From Lojkania enalia (lineage: Eukaryota > Ascomycota > Dothideomycetes > Pleosporales), in the NCBI GenBank assembly GCA_010094045.1, contig ML986580.1:512059-576058 (forward strand): DNA of 64,000 bases, read 5' to 3'. This document shows positions 1 through 11,375 of this stretch, piece by piece. The notes beneath the pieces were generated by a model. The model saw only the letters and a program-made list of their open reading frames with translations, did no database searches and was not told the DNA's origin. The translations under genes and the position numbers were made by a program. Positions within the stretch are counted from its first letter, which is position 1. The number at the start of each line of letters is the position of its first letter.

Positions 1-277
1 CCCACTTTCACCTAGGGCCAGTCTCACATTGCATGTCGATTAATATTGCCACATCCATCAACACCTGCATGTACAAGCAGTGAATGAAAAATTCCTGAAT
101 ATCAGACAATGTTTAGAACTATAAAAATGCACTTAGTAGTCATTTTGTATAATTTAGATATACTACCACACCAGGCAGCCTCGATGCTGCGAAGTTGACA
201 GCACCAATTTTGCAGACTGCATTTGACGTAACGGCCGAGGCTATTAGGCATTTGAGAGATCTTGGATTCATTATACC
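1..277. other. Left edge, 3' flank of ALG8
   Basis: No reading frame or repeat recognised. This is the 3' flank of the leftward ALG8 gene and presumably holds its 3' UTR. Confidence 0.5.
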
Positions 278-2102
278 TTACGAATCTAAGTAAACTACGG
301 AAAATCCCAGCCAGCTACCCACCACGCCGACGGCTGAATAGGAGCTCGTGAACATCAGCGGCAAAAATTCATATCTCTCCCCAAAGATGATGCCATGCAC
401 CAATGAGCAGTATGCAATCAAAGGTATAGAGATTGCAATGTAAAACAACGAAAAGCGGTCGAGTAGAAAGACTCGCGCATGATTAGGGCTACATGGATGT
501 CAGCATTAAGTGCGAGAACGGAGGTGCGGGCCCTTACGCAGGAGCGAGCCGGTCAAATGCCAGAAGGAACAGTACGAGCCAGAAGATCGTGTAGACTGTT
601 TTGACGGGAAACTCTGCAGCCGTGAACAGAAGAGGGAAAAGGGAGACATGGCCAGCGACAGCCAGGGGTCGGAAAGCACCAAAATACCTTCTATTTTTAA
701 GTGCTATCAGGCTGAATGGAATTATGACGAGCAGAATTGCTTTCTCATGGACGTGCCAGCCGAACAAAAATGACGCATAGCCGCAAAGTGTGACAGCACC
801 GACGAAAGTCTCCCAGGTAGGTTTAAGCAAGAGTCTAACAAGAAATGGCTGACCGACATTAACAAAAATGATCAATTACCCGCGACTCGTGACTTACGAC
901 TTGAAAGACAATAGTCAAGATAAAGCAAGTCAAGGGCGCAATGTTAGGAAGTACGGCGAAAGAAGTGTCTCCTACAAGTCCGCGGGTGACACTATTTACC
1001 GCCTCCTTGTTGACTTTCAGCCCCAGATATGGTACCACTACGAAGATAAGTCACACTTCCAGGTGTCTAGAAACTGATTCTTACAATAGATTAGTACTCT
1101 GTCTGTGAAAGAGTACATAGCCCAGATGTTTGGAGCCCAGTAGGCGTGGCACAAGCCGCGTGAGAAGGGAAATAGCCGGCGAAATACCTGCTCGAGTTGG
1201 CCCCATAGAGCAAAAGGTCCAAATGCGCTGGCAAAGACGGAAATAACGCCGATCCCCAGCTTGAGACAATTGAAGAACCTAATCCGAAAGTAGGGAAAGG
1301 ACAAGCGCGTGCCTACGCAGTACTCTCGCAAAAGATACACAAAGTAAGCGGGAGCAAGATATAGATAGATATGCTTGAAGCACAATAGGGCGGCAAAAAC
1401 CAAACCACTTAAAAGAATTGTAGCGTTGTTGCGGGCGAGTACGAGTGACAAGATGAGAACACCATAGAGGAAGCCATTGTACTGAAAATGAATATGATCG
1501 ATGATTAGAAGCCCAGGGGAAAGCAGGACAGAGAGTGCAGCTGCATGCGCGGTCCTCTTAGAGCTGGAACCTTTTACATATCTGGGGTGGCATTAGCAGC
1601 CACGCTTCGAACCAGGCAGTGAACACGTGTTACAGGTGGAGTGCAAAGACTAGGACGGTCTCTGTTACTATGACAGTGGCGCGTTGAAAGTAGACCGTCT
1701 GCCAACTATCGTAGCCCAAGGCTTTGACGGCGAGCAGAGCAGGTTCAATGTATGCCGCAGGTTGGGAGAGGGCCCATTCAAAGTAAGCGAAAAAGGGTGG
1801 GTAGTCAAGCGTCCACTCGGACGTTTTCTAGACGACGCGTTAGAGAGCATTTTCTATTAGAGATCATGCCAATCCGCCGTCTTACTTCGTAATACCATTC
1901 TCTAATGGGCAGGGAATGAGTAAGAGCAAGCCAATTCCGGTGGACCTCAAAGTCTGTCGACTTGCTGCAAAAATTGTTAGTATGCCATCCGATATATATG
2001 TCCAGGATTTCTAATTTATACGTACTATGCGGGGAAAAGAAGGACTTTCAAGGCCGTGGCCACAATGGCGCACTGTGCGATTGATGGATACAGGTCCGAC
2101 AT
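278..2102 (-). CDS. ALG8: ALG8, dolichyl-P-Glc:Glc1Man9GlcNAc2-PP-dolichol alpha-1,3-glucosyltransferase
   Basis: ER membrane enzyme that adds the second glucose to the lipid-linked N-glycan precursor, using dolichyl-phosphate glucose. Seven exons on the minus strand: 2102-2026, 1964-1886, 1827-1634, 1581-1085, 1037-898, 848-538 and 488-278. They sum to 1509 nt, a 502-residue protein. All introns are GT-AG and about 49-62 nt long. Family motifs seen: N-terminal [11 protein letters not shown], then [16 protein letters not shown] (the luminal donor/acceptor motif of ALG6/ALG8 proteins), [12 protein letters not shown], a central [17 protein letters not shown], and a C-terminal [14 protein letters not shown]. 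The protein is hydrophobic throughout, as expected for a multi-pass ER protein. ALG6 is the closest alternative, but the RLFPFSRGL and HVHEKA segments read as ALG8. The gene looks intact; single-frame ORFs here are only its exons. Confidence 0.93.
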
Positions 2103-3194
2103 GGAGACACCAGCGGCGTGCTGTTAAAGGTGGGCGGAACAAGGTCACTCCCGCAGGTCGCAGGAAGTGAGTTAGGCTGTGGCTTTAGCGAGGGCGCCAC
2201 CGCTAATGCGCCACATAGCCTGCCTCAAGAGACGGGAAGCTCTGAGCTATAGTGAACCGTGGTTGGTTCCTACAGTACCTGACTAAATAAATTCTAGTAT
2301 TCTAGCTTTGTTTTTGGATATGGTCATGGTCGTGGTCATGCTTATGATATCTGGCCCCGATGTTATGCTACGAGGAGTTGGACGAAAAGACGAAATGCGA
2401 TGTGAGATGTCCTGCATGCATGCGGCTCGTCCATCTACCGCTCCCTCATAGTGGCAAGGCATCCGATCGTAAACAGCGTTTCCGCAGCTACTGTACCCAC
2501 AAATATCCATCTACTACGAGCAGCAGACTGACGCACCGCCTACTCAAGTGCCTGAACCTTTCTCAAGTCTCCTTCGGCCTCTCTAGTACTCGCTGCTCGA
2601 CCAATGTGGCGGGCGGCCATGATGCTAGCGTTCCACGGTTCACGTGAGTACCCTAGGCGCGGTACGCTTTCAGGGAGGAGGGGCGGGGCCTTCCCTGACA
2701 GCGATGGTCTTTGAGGAGGAGGCCGTCGCACAGCGGCTGCAGACCACCTCCTGTTCCATCGCCCGCCGCGCCCACCGGGTGGCTTTCTATCATGACATGT
2801 ACGTATTCGTGCCGCACATTAGGGCTGGCCGTGTTGGATTGCTCAACCGAGCGAGTGGCCTAGTCAGGAACGATGCCGTCTGTGCAATTACCCGGCACAT
2901 ACCTCGCGCAGCCTGCCCACTGCCCGCTGCGCTCGCACGACGCCGCCCACACCCTCGGCCGCACCCTTGAGCGCCTTGCTGCGATGGAACGGCATGAAGA
3001 TGTCGCGCAGCCGCTGCACGCAATCCCGCGCCGCCTCACACAGGCGGCAGTGGCAGCAGAATAATATGCAGGGCCGCTGGAGGAGGTGGTCGTGGTGCTC
3101 CGGCGCCGGCGGCGGTGGTTGGCACATGGGACAGGGGACATGGGGCCTCGCGCGTTAAGATTAGAAGTGGAAGCCGCGCTAGCACCCCTTTGGG
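2103..3194. other. Intergenic, GC-rich block between ALG8 and MRN1
   Basis: Divergent promoter region of ALG8 (leftward) and the MRN1-type gene (rightward). About 2640-3180 is GC-rich and open in several frames on both strands. One minus-strand frame (3127-2888) reads a cysteine cluster CCHCRLC, but I recognise no family and see no splice support, so I do not call a gene. Confidence 0.4.
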
Positions 3195-4007
3195 CCACAC
3201 GCTCATTTGCTCCTTTGCGCCTGCCTCCTGTCTTGCCTGTCTTGTCCTGTCCTGCACCTGCACCTAGCATTTCTTCTCCATCCTCTCCTTCTCACTTCGT
3301 CGCTCTTAAGATATCCCCCTTCGACCCCCCCTCTCCCCCGGTCCGCTCATTACCGCTCATTATCTTTCTCTCAGCATCGAGGTTCCCGACAAGCCTTAGC
3401 CTCTTTGCCCCGTTCATTATTATTGTTCGCTCTTTCAACCCTATTCACAGCTTCAAAACAAGCCTCCCCCCGGGTGCCGCATCCACTCCATCTTTCCAGC
3501 CTTCTTAGCACTAATCACCGCCGTTGCTGCGACCGTCCCCGGGCCCTTACTGCAGCCATTGTTTATTGTGTCAGATAATACCTTCCTGGATCCCTCTGAC
3601 TCAGCCTGGAGTTAATCGCGCGGTTGGCTCCGCATGCTTCTGGACTGTTGACCTTTGACCGCTTGTTGGGCCCTTTTCAGTCTTTGATTCGGTGTCTGCC
3701 GCCTTGTATTGGAGTGTCCAATTGCGATTGAGTTCTTGGACGTAAGTGCCGTCCGGCCTGTACACAACCCAGCTCTACTGTCCCAAAGAACTAGCTAAGG
3801 CTTGCCAGATTGGTCTCTGCGGGATTGTATATCACCAGTTCTAGCTTCTCATCTTAGCACCGTCTCAATCAGACGACCTACGTATTCTCCCATACATATT
3901 TCGCCGTCCGCGTCTTGGAGGACCGGACGCAGTAATACATCTTCGCCACGGCTGTTCTATCTCAAAGCGCGCGGGACAGCTTTGTCCTGCCCCCGCATCT
4001 CCTCGGA
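3195..4007 (+). promoter_or_regulatory. Pyrimidine-rich leader with candidate 5'-UTR intron
   Basis: The stretch from about 3195 to 3520 is dominated by C/T on the plus strand, a common feature just upstream of transcription starts in filamentous ascomycetes. A candidate intron lies at 3742-3808: it starts GTAAGTGCC, has a GCTAAG branch-like site and ends TTGCCAG, 67 nt long like the coding introns nearby. If real, the downstream RNA-binding protein gene has a long spliced 5' leader of several hundred bases, with short upstream ATG frames. Boundaries are inferred only from sequence signals. Confidence 0.5.
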
Positions 4008-6509
4008 ATGCAGCACCATGATTCCGCGCCGACGGCCCCTAGCGGACCCCGCCTCCAGACGAGCTTTCAGAAGCAGTTGAATGGTGGTCACACTGGGTTC
4101 TCGCATGGGGCTTTCAATACCAACCAGCCGGGATATTCCGACCGACATCCAGAGAGATCAAATATTCCAAACATCAACACGGGGAGGCTTGCGACGAACA
4201 ACCAGAATGGTGCTGATCTGCAAACTCCGGGGACCGGCTTCGATATGAACTTCACGCCCTTACTCCCCTCTCAATTGCTTTTGGGGAGCCCATTCCAGCC
4301 TGGCTCTCCCTCGACTTTTGCTTCGCCTCAGTTCCAGAACTTTGCGACATTCGCGGGACAGAATCAATCGCAGCAGCAGCAGAACCAACCTAACCAGGTG
4401 GGAAGCCCTGTTCAAATGCAGCAACCCCTCTCTCCACAGCTCTATCAAAATCTTGTTTCGCCAACAAGTATGAATGGTCCTAGCTTCTTTGGTGGGCCAC
4501 AATCACCGACTGGAGGATTTTCGGGATTTAGTACTCAGGGTCTTGGCGGCCTTGGTTCGTCTCTGCCAATTGCTCCTGGATTGGTGTCTGGGACAAGCAG
4601 GACCGTGTATCTCGGCAATATCCCTCCGGAGACCTCTGCTGAGGAGATTCTTGGCCACGTGAGGAGTGGACAGATCGAATCTGTCAGGCTGTTGCCAGAT
4701 AAGAATTGCGCATTCATTTCCTTTCTTGATAGTAGTTCGGCCACTCACTTCCACTCGGACGCCATCCTGAAGAAACTGTCTATCCGAGGGCAGGATATTA
4801 AGATTGGTTGGGGAAAACCATCTCAGGTACCTACGTCAGTCGCATTAGCAGTCCAGCAGTCCGGTGCCTCTCGAAATGTTTATCTTGGCAACCTACCCGA
4901 GGATGCTAATGAAGAGGAGCTGAGGGAGGACCTCAGCAAGTTCGGTCCAATTGACACTGTCAAGATTGTTCGAGAGAAAGCCATTGGTTTCGTGCATTTC
5001 TTGTCCATCGGAAACGCCATCAAAGCCGTCGCCCAACTTCCACAGGAACCTAAGTGGCAAGCACCTAGGCGAGTCTATTATGGCAAGGACCGGTGCGCAT
5101 ATGTTTCGAAGACTCAGCAGCAGAATGCAGCACAGTATCTTGGTATCGCGCCCGGCTACGCTCATGTTTTGAATGGAGCTGACCGGGACCTCATCTCTAA
5201 CGCTCTTGCTCAGCAATCTGTTGCTGCTGCAGCTGTGGCAACATCAGCAGGAGGAGTGAATAACTTAGGTAACCGCACCGTATACCTCGGAAATATTCAC
5301 CCCGAAACCACTATCGAAGAAATTTGCAATGTTGTTCGTGGCGGTTTGCTGCACCATATTCGATACATTCCAGACAAGCATATCTGTTTCGTAACATTCA
5401 TCGACCCTACTTCCGCGGCATCCTTCTACGCTCTCAGCAATCTCCAAGGATTAATGATCCACAACCGTCGTCTGAAGATTGGCTGGGGCAAACACTCTGG
5501 CGCTCTGCCCCCTGCCATTGCTCTGGCTGTCAGCGGTGGCGCATCCCGAAATGTGTACATTGGCAACCTTGATGAGTCTTGGACTGAAGATCGCCTGAGG
5601 CAAGATTTTTCTGAATACGGTGAAATTGAGCTTGTCAACACCCTTCGAGAGAAGAGCTGCGCGTTCGTCAACTTCACCAATATTGCCAACGCTATCAAGG
5701 CTATTGAAGCAGTTCGTGGGCGTGAGGAGTACAAACGCTTCAAGGTGAACTTTGGCAAAGATCGATGTGGTAACCCACCACGTCAAATCAACACCAATCA
5801 GAACCAGAGCCAGCAGGCCGGCAGTGATGGCTTGCAATCACCTTCACCCCTCAGCGGTCTCCAGCCTAACCGTAGCCAGACGGGGCCATCAGTATCCCCT
5901 ACGGCGTCAGCTGCTCCTGGTTCGACTGGTGCCAGCACCAACGGACAATTTCCAAGCATTCAGGCTCCTACTCCAGCCAACATCCTCAACACTGGCTCTA
6001 ACAATCCATTGATGATGTACCTGCAGGCACAGCAAAATCAGCAACAACAGGCTGAAGCCAACATCCAGCAGCAACAACAGCAAGCCCAGCAGCAACAGCA
6101 GCAGCAGCAGCAACAGGCCTTTGCATCTCAACAAGCTGCCTTTTACGGTGCTGATTTGAGCCCCAACCCGCAACCACACTCATCTCATACTGCGCACAAT
6201 AGCACCTCAAGCTTTAGCTTGATTAACGGTACTTCGAATGGAACTGGTGCAACCACTGTAGGCGGGCTTCTCGCGCCCTCCAATCTTAACGCTCGTGCGC
6301 AACACGCCCGTGCCGTAAGCCTGCCAGTTTTTACCCAAGGCCCCTTCACGCAACCCGTCCAACAGACCCAGCCCCAACAACAGAACTCATTTGGAAGCCT
6401 CAGCTCTGGTATTGGAGGGTTCGGCAGCGGAAATGGAGGGTATGGTCTTGCCATTCAGGGCGATGGTGGCCTTCCTGGTTGGGCTGAGGAGGATGTCGGC
6501 GCGCAGTGA
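4008..6509 (+). CDS. MRN1: Four-RRM RNA-binding protein, MRN1 / fission-yeast Nrd1 family
   Basis: Cytoplasmic mRNA-binding protein. Relatives are S. pombe Nrd1/Msa1 (negative regulator of sexual differentiation) and S. cerevisiae Mrn1. A single uninterrupted exon gives 833 residues. Four RRMs at about 197-270, 288-365, 423-496 and 513-590, with RNP2-like [27 protein letters not shown] and YIGNLDES. The pairs are arranged as two similar doublets, each RRM1/3 ending in KIGWGK and each RRM2/4 in FGKDRC/YGKDRC. N-terminus and tail are low-complexity (Q, S, N, G); a glutamine tract lies near residues 674-705. The tail ends in [11 protein letters not shown]. The start codon is chosen because the frame opens there after the leader. 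Condensate behaviour is plausible from composition but not shown. Confidence 0.9.
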   Translation: MQHHDSAPTAPSGPRLQTSFQKQLNGGHTGFSHGAFNTNQPGYSDRHPERSNIPNINTGRLATNNQNGADLQTPGTGFDMNFTPLLPSQLLLGSPFQPGSPSTFASPQFQNFATFAGQNQSQQQQNQPNQVGSPVQMQQPLSPQLYQNLVSPTSMNGPSFFGGPQSPTGGFSGFSTQGLGGLGSSLPIAPGLVSGTSRTVYLGNIPPETSAEEILGHVRSGQIESVRLLPDKNCAFISFLDSSSATHFHSDAILKKLSIRGQDIKIGWGKPSQVPTSVALAVQQSGASRNVYLGNLPEDANEEELREDLSKFGPIDTVKIVREKAIGFVHFLSIGNAIKAVAQLPQEPKWQAPRRVYYGKDRCAYVSKTQQQNAAQYLGIAPGYAHVLNGADRDLISNALAQQSVAAAAVATSAGGVNNLGNRTVYLGNIHPETTIEEICNVVRGGLLHHIRYIPDKHICFVTFIDPTSAASFYALSNLQGLMIHNRRLKIGWGKHSGALPPAIALAVSGGASRNVYIGNLDESWTEDRLRQDFSEYGEIELVNTLREKSCAFVNFTNIANAIKAIEAVRGREEYKRFKVNFGKDRCGNPPRQINTNQNQSQQAGSDGLQSPSPLSGLQPNRSQTGPSVSPTASAAPGSTGASTNGQFPSIQAPTPANILNTGSNNPLMMYLQAQQNQQQQAEANIQQQQQQAQQQQQQQQQQAFASQQAAFYGADLSPNPQPHSSHTAHNSTSSFSLINGTSNGTGATTVGGLLAPSNLNARAQHARAVSLPVFTQGPFTQPVQQTQPQQQNSFGSLSSGIGGFGSGNGGYGLAIQGDGGLPGWAEEDVGAQ
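6026..6118 (+). repeat. CAG/CAA polyglutamine codon tract
   Basis: Interrupted CAG/CAA repeats inside the MRN1-type CDS encode the glutamine-rich segment. The CAG/CAA mixture suggests selection for glutamine as well as replication slippage. Length is likely polymorphic between strains. Confidence 0.85.
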
Positions 6510-7377
6510 CGCATCGACCAAAAAAGTACATCTATGTTTTCACATCCTTTCACTGTGCGATACTTGCCCCACTTAACCAGTTTAGTGTTTGGTCACGCGC
6601 CATTACCTTTGCACTGTTCTCGTTATATCCCTGCATCTTTGGTTTGGAATGGTATGGCGCGAGTCGTGTTCTGTTTGAATACTCTGTTTTAATCAGATTT
6701 TCCATCGCGTATTCTGTTCCTGGAATATTGTTTTAGTGTTAGTGCTTTCAACTCCATCAGCCTCTCTTTATTTTCCTGATTTTCTCATTCTCCTTCCTAT
6801 TACATATCCCCTAATAATCCGATGCACTGAATTGTTTTACTACAACCCTTCTTTCTGCACTTGTTCTTTGTTCTATCTCCTTTTAGGTGCGATTCTATAT
6901 TGCTACACCGAGCTCGCCGGGATGGTAGCGAGCTTGCAAGCGGACGACTGGTCGGATTCAGGCCTGGTGAGCTGGATGCTAGCCGATAGGAAAGGAAAGG
7001 CGGGTGACACCGCCAACACAATTATAGCACGTTATTGTAGCACGATGGCGGCACGTAGTTCTAGATACCTGTAGGGAATCTTTTGGATAGGGCTGGCATT
7101 GGCGCGAGAGCAAATGGAAAGGATGGTGCGGTGCAATTCAATGCAGAGCGGCAAAGGCGCGGAAATAATATCTTGGCTATCAGTATCTTTACACTTGGGC
7201 AATGACTTGTGGTCATGATTTGTGACTGTATCTCAGAACTATGGCTCTGTTGTGGGTATCAAAAAACTACCTAGGCGCGCTCTCTAGGTGCCATAATCTC
7301 ATAAAACTGGTTAGCCCCACTTATGAGACCTTGCGGCCACGTTCAGCATATAACAGAAAATGCATTCCGAGCTAGCA
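6510..7377. other. Intergenic, convergent 3' ends of MRN1-type gene and MED20
   Basis: T-rich stretches after the MRN1-type stop (6510-6900) look like 3' UTR. Short frames at 6736-7074 have no recognisable product. No gene supported. Confidence 0.5.
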
Positions 7378-8264
7378 TCAGCTCCGAAGCCTCAGCAATT
7401 CACACCACATTCGAACAACAGCTTCCTTTTCCCTCTCGCCCTTGACCAGCTCTTTGCTCATCATATATTCCCGTGGCTCCGCCTTGCCAAACTCCACACC
7501 CTCCTTCAACATGATCCATAACGCGCGAATCTGCGCTTGTGCCTCGCCCAGATCAATTTCCTCCTCGACCTCGCCGTCCAAGGACATATAGCCAGAGTCC
7601 CGAAGGTCGTCATCATCGTCGTCGTCGTCCTCGATAGCGGTAGATATGCAGACGACGATACCGGAAGTACTTGTCACGGAGGCGGAGCCCGGGCGCGAGG
7701 CGCGTAGGTCGCCCAGGTGGATCACGAACTGGCCGGTCGCATAGGCCGGGCCATTCACGACGTTTAGTGCATGTCTGAAGGCCCAGAGCGGCGAAAGCTG
7801 GTTCACCAAGAAGCCTATATGGGCCTCGGACTGACTGACTGGTATCGAGATGATAGTTCCCGGGGCGGCGCTGGCTTGCGGCTGCTGGGTCGTGGACGGG
7901 GAGGGATCGGGTTTGATTTGGGGATTTGCCGGGTGGGAGGGGTGGATGGCGGAGAAGGGGTGGATGTAGCAGTATGTTTGGGAGGGGTTGAGGTAGGAAA
8001 GTTGGAGGATGTGTTGGTAGGATTGCGGGAGTGGGGACTGGGCGGTTGGTGGGGGGACGGAGCGGAGGAGACGGTGGGTTAAGGACCAAGGAAGCTGTCG
8101 TACTGCGAGGTCGAATTTTGTTTCGATACTATGGATTAGGGCGTTGAGGACGGTTGTGGAGGCTTCGGGGGTGTTGTGCGCGATGGGGATGTGGTAGAGA
8201 CTGGGGGTGGTTAGCGGTGGGCTGAGAGTGGTTAAGGGAGGAAAGCGCACCCGCTGTACTTCAT
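7378..8264 (-). CDS. MED20: Mediator complex subunit 20 (SRB2-like)
   Basis: Head-module subunit of Mediator, bridging activators and RNA polymerase II in the nucleus. Two exons: 8264-8251 (14 nt) and 8200-7378, giving 278 residues. The tiny first exon encodes the initial MKYSG and joins in frame to LYHIPIAHN, the usual N-terminal beta strand of Med20. The intron starts GTGCGC and ends CCCCCAG after a GCTAAC branch site. Core segments seen: LPWSLTHRLLRS, GTIISIPVSQSEAH, the central NGPAYATGQFVIHLGDLR strand pair and C-terminal IRALWIMLKEG. An acidic D/E run lies around residues 196-204. The frame stays open upstream of 8264, but that reading does not give the family N-terminus. Confidence 0.8.
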
Positions 8265-8943
8265 CGTGGATAGGTCCAAACTGTCTATTGGCTGACGAAG
8301 AAAGTGTAGTATGGAGCAAATCTCAGAAGAAAGGCGGTAGTGCTGCTGTCCGGTTTGAGGAGAGCTAGGAAGATAATCCACGGAGCTGGCGCAGGGCGCT
8401 TGATCTAAGGCATGGCAGCGTGGAGAATGAACACTGGGAATGGAAAGCTACAGCCCGCGGCGCATAATAGCACAGTGGCTAGTGGAGTGTCAGAACAAGG
8501 TCGTGAATGACAACCGCCCGCGCAAGGCTGGTGGTAGCAGTCAATGGCTAAAGTGATGGGCGCCAGGGTAGCACCGTCTCGAGTTAGCGGCCGCGATTTG
8601 CCTTATCGATAATGCACAGTTCGGGGTTGCTCGACCCAGACCGTCCAGACCGCAATCCAACCCATGGTCCTCTGGCCCCAATAGAGTCTGCCTTTTCCTT
8701 TCCGCTCTTCTCTCTCTGAGTTTTGTGTCTCTCGTTTCATTTCGTGTATCTTTGGTCGGTTTTCCTGTCTTAATTGGCGCCTCTTGCACCGCCCAAGCTC
8801 ATCCGGAGCAACTGCACTGCCGTAATCCTTCGGTTTCGACCTCCTTTTACCGCCTCCGCTCTGGTTTCTGCTAGAAACGCTCCCTACGATCTTAATTATA
8901 GATTCCAATGATAAATCTCTGTTAAGCGTCAAATTTTTCCAAT
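8265..8943. other. Divergent promoter between MED20 and GH47 mannosidase
   Basis: About 680 bp separate two divergently transcribed genes. Frames at 8541-9007 on the minus strand are not recognisable. No specific binding site could be assigned. Confidence 0.5.
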
Positions 8944-10874
8944 ATGGGCTTCCTAATTCGACGCTTCGTCGTCCTCTGCATATCCGCAACTCTCCTCCTC
9001 CTAGCATTCCGCCAAATAATGGAAAGGGACGAATTTCCCCCGCCCAGACTTACCTCCGAGTCATCATCACGGATTACTCGTCCTATCAAGTGGAAAAACA
9101 TACCTTTGCGATACCCGGTTTCTTCTATAATCCCGCTTCCGTCCGGAACACCCGCTCCAATCCCAAGAATCCAACACGAGTTCGGAGTAGAGACGGAACA
9201 TACGAGGCAGCAGCGAGGAGAGAGGCTTGCTATAGTGAAAGATACTTTTTTGCATTCGTGGGAAGGCTACAAAACGCATGCTTGGCTGCAAGATGAAGTT
9301 GCTCCAGTATCTGGAGGGTACAAGAACAGCTTTGGCCGACGCGGCGCGACGTTGGTTGATACTTTGGATACGTTGATAATAATGGATTTGGATAAGGAGT
9401 TGAAAACAGCACTTTCCGCAGTCCATAAGATTGATTTCAGCACCTCTGAGGATACCACTTTGAATTTATTTGAGACTACGATAAGGTATCTGGGAGGGCT
9501 TCTGAGCGCATATGATTTAAGCGATGGCAAGCATCACATACTTCTCAAAAAAGCTGTGGAGTTGGGAGACATGCTTCATGTTGCTTTTGATACTCCAAAT
9601 CACTTACCCATTACCCGATGGGATTGGGCTAAGTATGTCTACTTTTCCTCGCTTCGGTGCTATATTGCTAAGTATCGCTAGTGGTGCCCTCGAGGGAGAG
9701 CAGCTAGCTCCACTACAAGTTCTTAGTGCTGAACTTGGCTCATTGAGCCTTGAATTCACGCGCCTTTCTCAGCTGACGGGTGACCCGAAATACTACGATG
9801 CCATTCAACGCATCACAGACCAGTTTGAAAAGCATCAAAACGAGACGGCCATTCCTGGTCTCTTCCCCATCAAAATCAATCCGCTTGCGGAGTCTTTCGA
9901 CTCCGATAGAACATTCACTTTTGGGGGCATGTCTGATTCTTTGTACGAATATTTTCCGAAGGAGTACCTATTACTTGGCGGGCTCATGGATCAGTACAAG
10001 AAATTGTACGAACATGCCATCGATGCAGCTAAACAACATCTTTTCTTTCGGCCAATGAACCCTACAAATCAGGATATCTTGGTTTCCGGAACGGTCAAAA
10101 TAACTGCTTCGAATCACATCAATCTCAAGCCTGAAGGTCAGCACCTCTCGTGCTTCGCGGGTGGCATGGTTGGGATTGGTGCCAAGATCTTCAACCGCTC
10201 TGATGAGCTTGATGTCGCGAGGAAGCTCGCCGATGGCTGTATATGGGCGTACGACTCTATGCCGACGGGCATAATGCCGGAGATCTTCGAAGTTGTCCCT
10301 TGTCAAAATACTAGCGAGTGTATATGGAGCGAGGAGAGATGGCATGAGGCAGTCATGGAAAATGCGGTCGGTCGTACTTCTAATGTTAGCCAGATCATCA
10401 AGGAAGATGGGCTCCAACCGGGTTACACGAAAATCCAAGACAGAAGATTCTTATTAAGGTATATTTTTCTTTTGCCCGCGGACAGAAGCATGATGCTAAC
10501 ATCATTATTGTAGGCCTGAAGCAATAGAATCTGTCTTTGTCCTCTACCGTATAACCGGTGATCCCTCCCTTCAAGATGCCGCCTGGCGCATGTTCCAGGC
10601 CATCCAAAACTCTACGCAAACAGAAATTGCCAACTCTGCCATCGCAGACGTCACCTGTCCTTCGAGCGAAGACACCCAGAAATTAGACTCGTGTGAGAGC
10701 TTTTGGATGGCCGAAACACTGAAATATTTTTACTTGATCTTTTCTGAACCTACACATGTTAGCTTGGACGAATATGTCTTGTAAGTGTTGGTGCCGAGTA
10801 TACACAGGAATAGTGGCTAATTGCAACATAGTAATACAGAAGCACATCCTCTGCGCAGGCCGCAGGCAAAGTGA
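8944..10874 (+). CDS. Glycoside hydrolase family 47 alpha-1,2-mannosidase
   Basis: Calcium-dependent class I alpha-1,2-mannosidase of the ER/Golgi that trims Man9GlcNAc2 N-glycans. Four exons: 8944-9632, 9682-10458, 10514-10780 and 10832-10874, giving 591 residues. A short cytosolic N-terminus is followed by one membrane anchor (about residues 8-23), typical of a type II protein. Family motifs: SFGRRGATLVDTLDTLIIM, FTFGGMSDSLYEYFPKEYLL, GQHLSCFAGGMVGIG, RPEAIESVFVLYRITGD (split by an intron after the first codon) and C-terminal FNTEAHPLRRP, whose Thr is the calcium ligand in this family. The last exon is only 43 nt and completes that motif. ER MNS1-type versus Golgi-type specificity cannot be decided from motifs alone. 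Confidence 0.9.
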
Positions 10875-11375
10875 GTTTGTATTCAAGAAACTCAAGACGA
10901 GTGCTTCAAGCATGTTTCGTGATTGTTTAGAACGGGTCGGATATAATTGGAGTAGACCGAGAAAGGTTACAAGGATATCATAACTATCATTCAAGCATTA
11001 TATCGGTGTTGGTCGCCAGTTTGAGAAATTGGCAAAACGATCTTCAAGGGGTAGCTTTGGAGTATTGCAGTGGGCAAATAGGTTTCGTGTTCTTCGTTTT
11101 GTAAATTCTTAAACGATGCTACAATATGTCTGTTCCTATAGTTTGCAGGACATGAGTCGCAAATGCCAAGACGTTGGAGCTGTTTGACTCGCGTGCCAAA
11201 AAGTTGCTCGACATCATCTCGCATCCTTCAACGAGAACAGCGAAAACCAACAATGACTAGAAGTTATACAAATCACACATTTCTGTCCCGGAGATGATAA
11301 GGTAGCGCGTGCAAAGTATTGTCGAATCCAAGCCATGCATAACCGCCCCAAATACACACCCTCCACAACTCAACC
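10875..11375. other. Intergenic, 3' flank of mannosidase and MTG1 promoter
   Basis: No convincing reading frame. A 77-residue minus-strand frame (10991-11224) has no recognisable similarity. Confidence 0.5.

Noticed and set aside
3086..3578. Plus-strand frames of 123 and 140 residues
   Set aside because: They translate the pyrimidine-rich leader into Ser/Pro/Leu runs; better read as untranslated leader.
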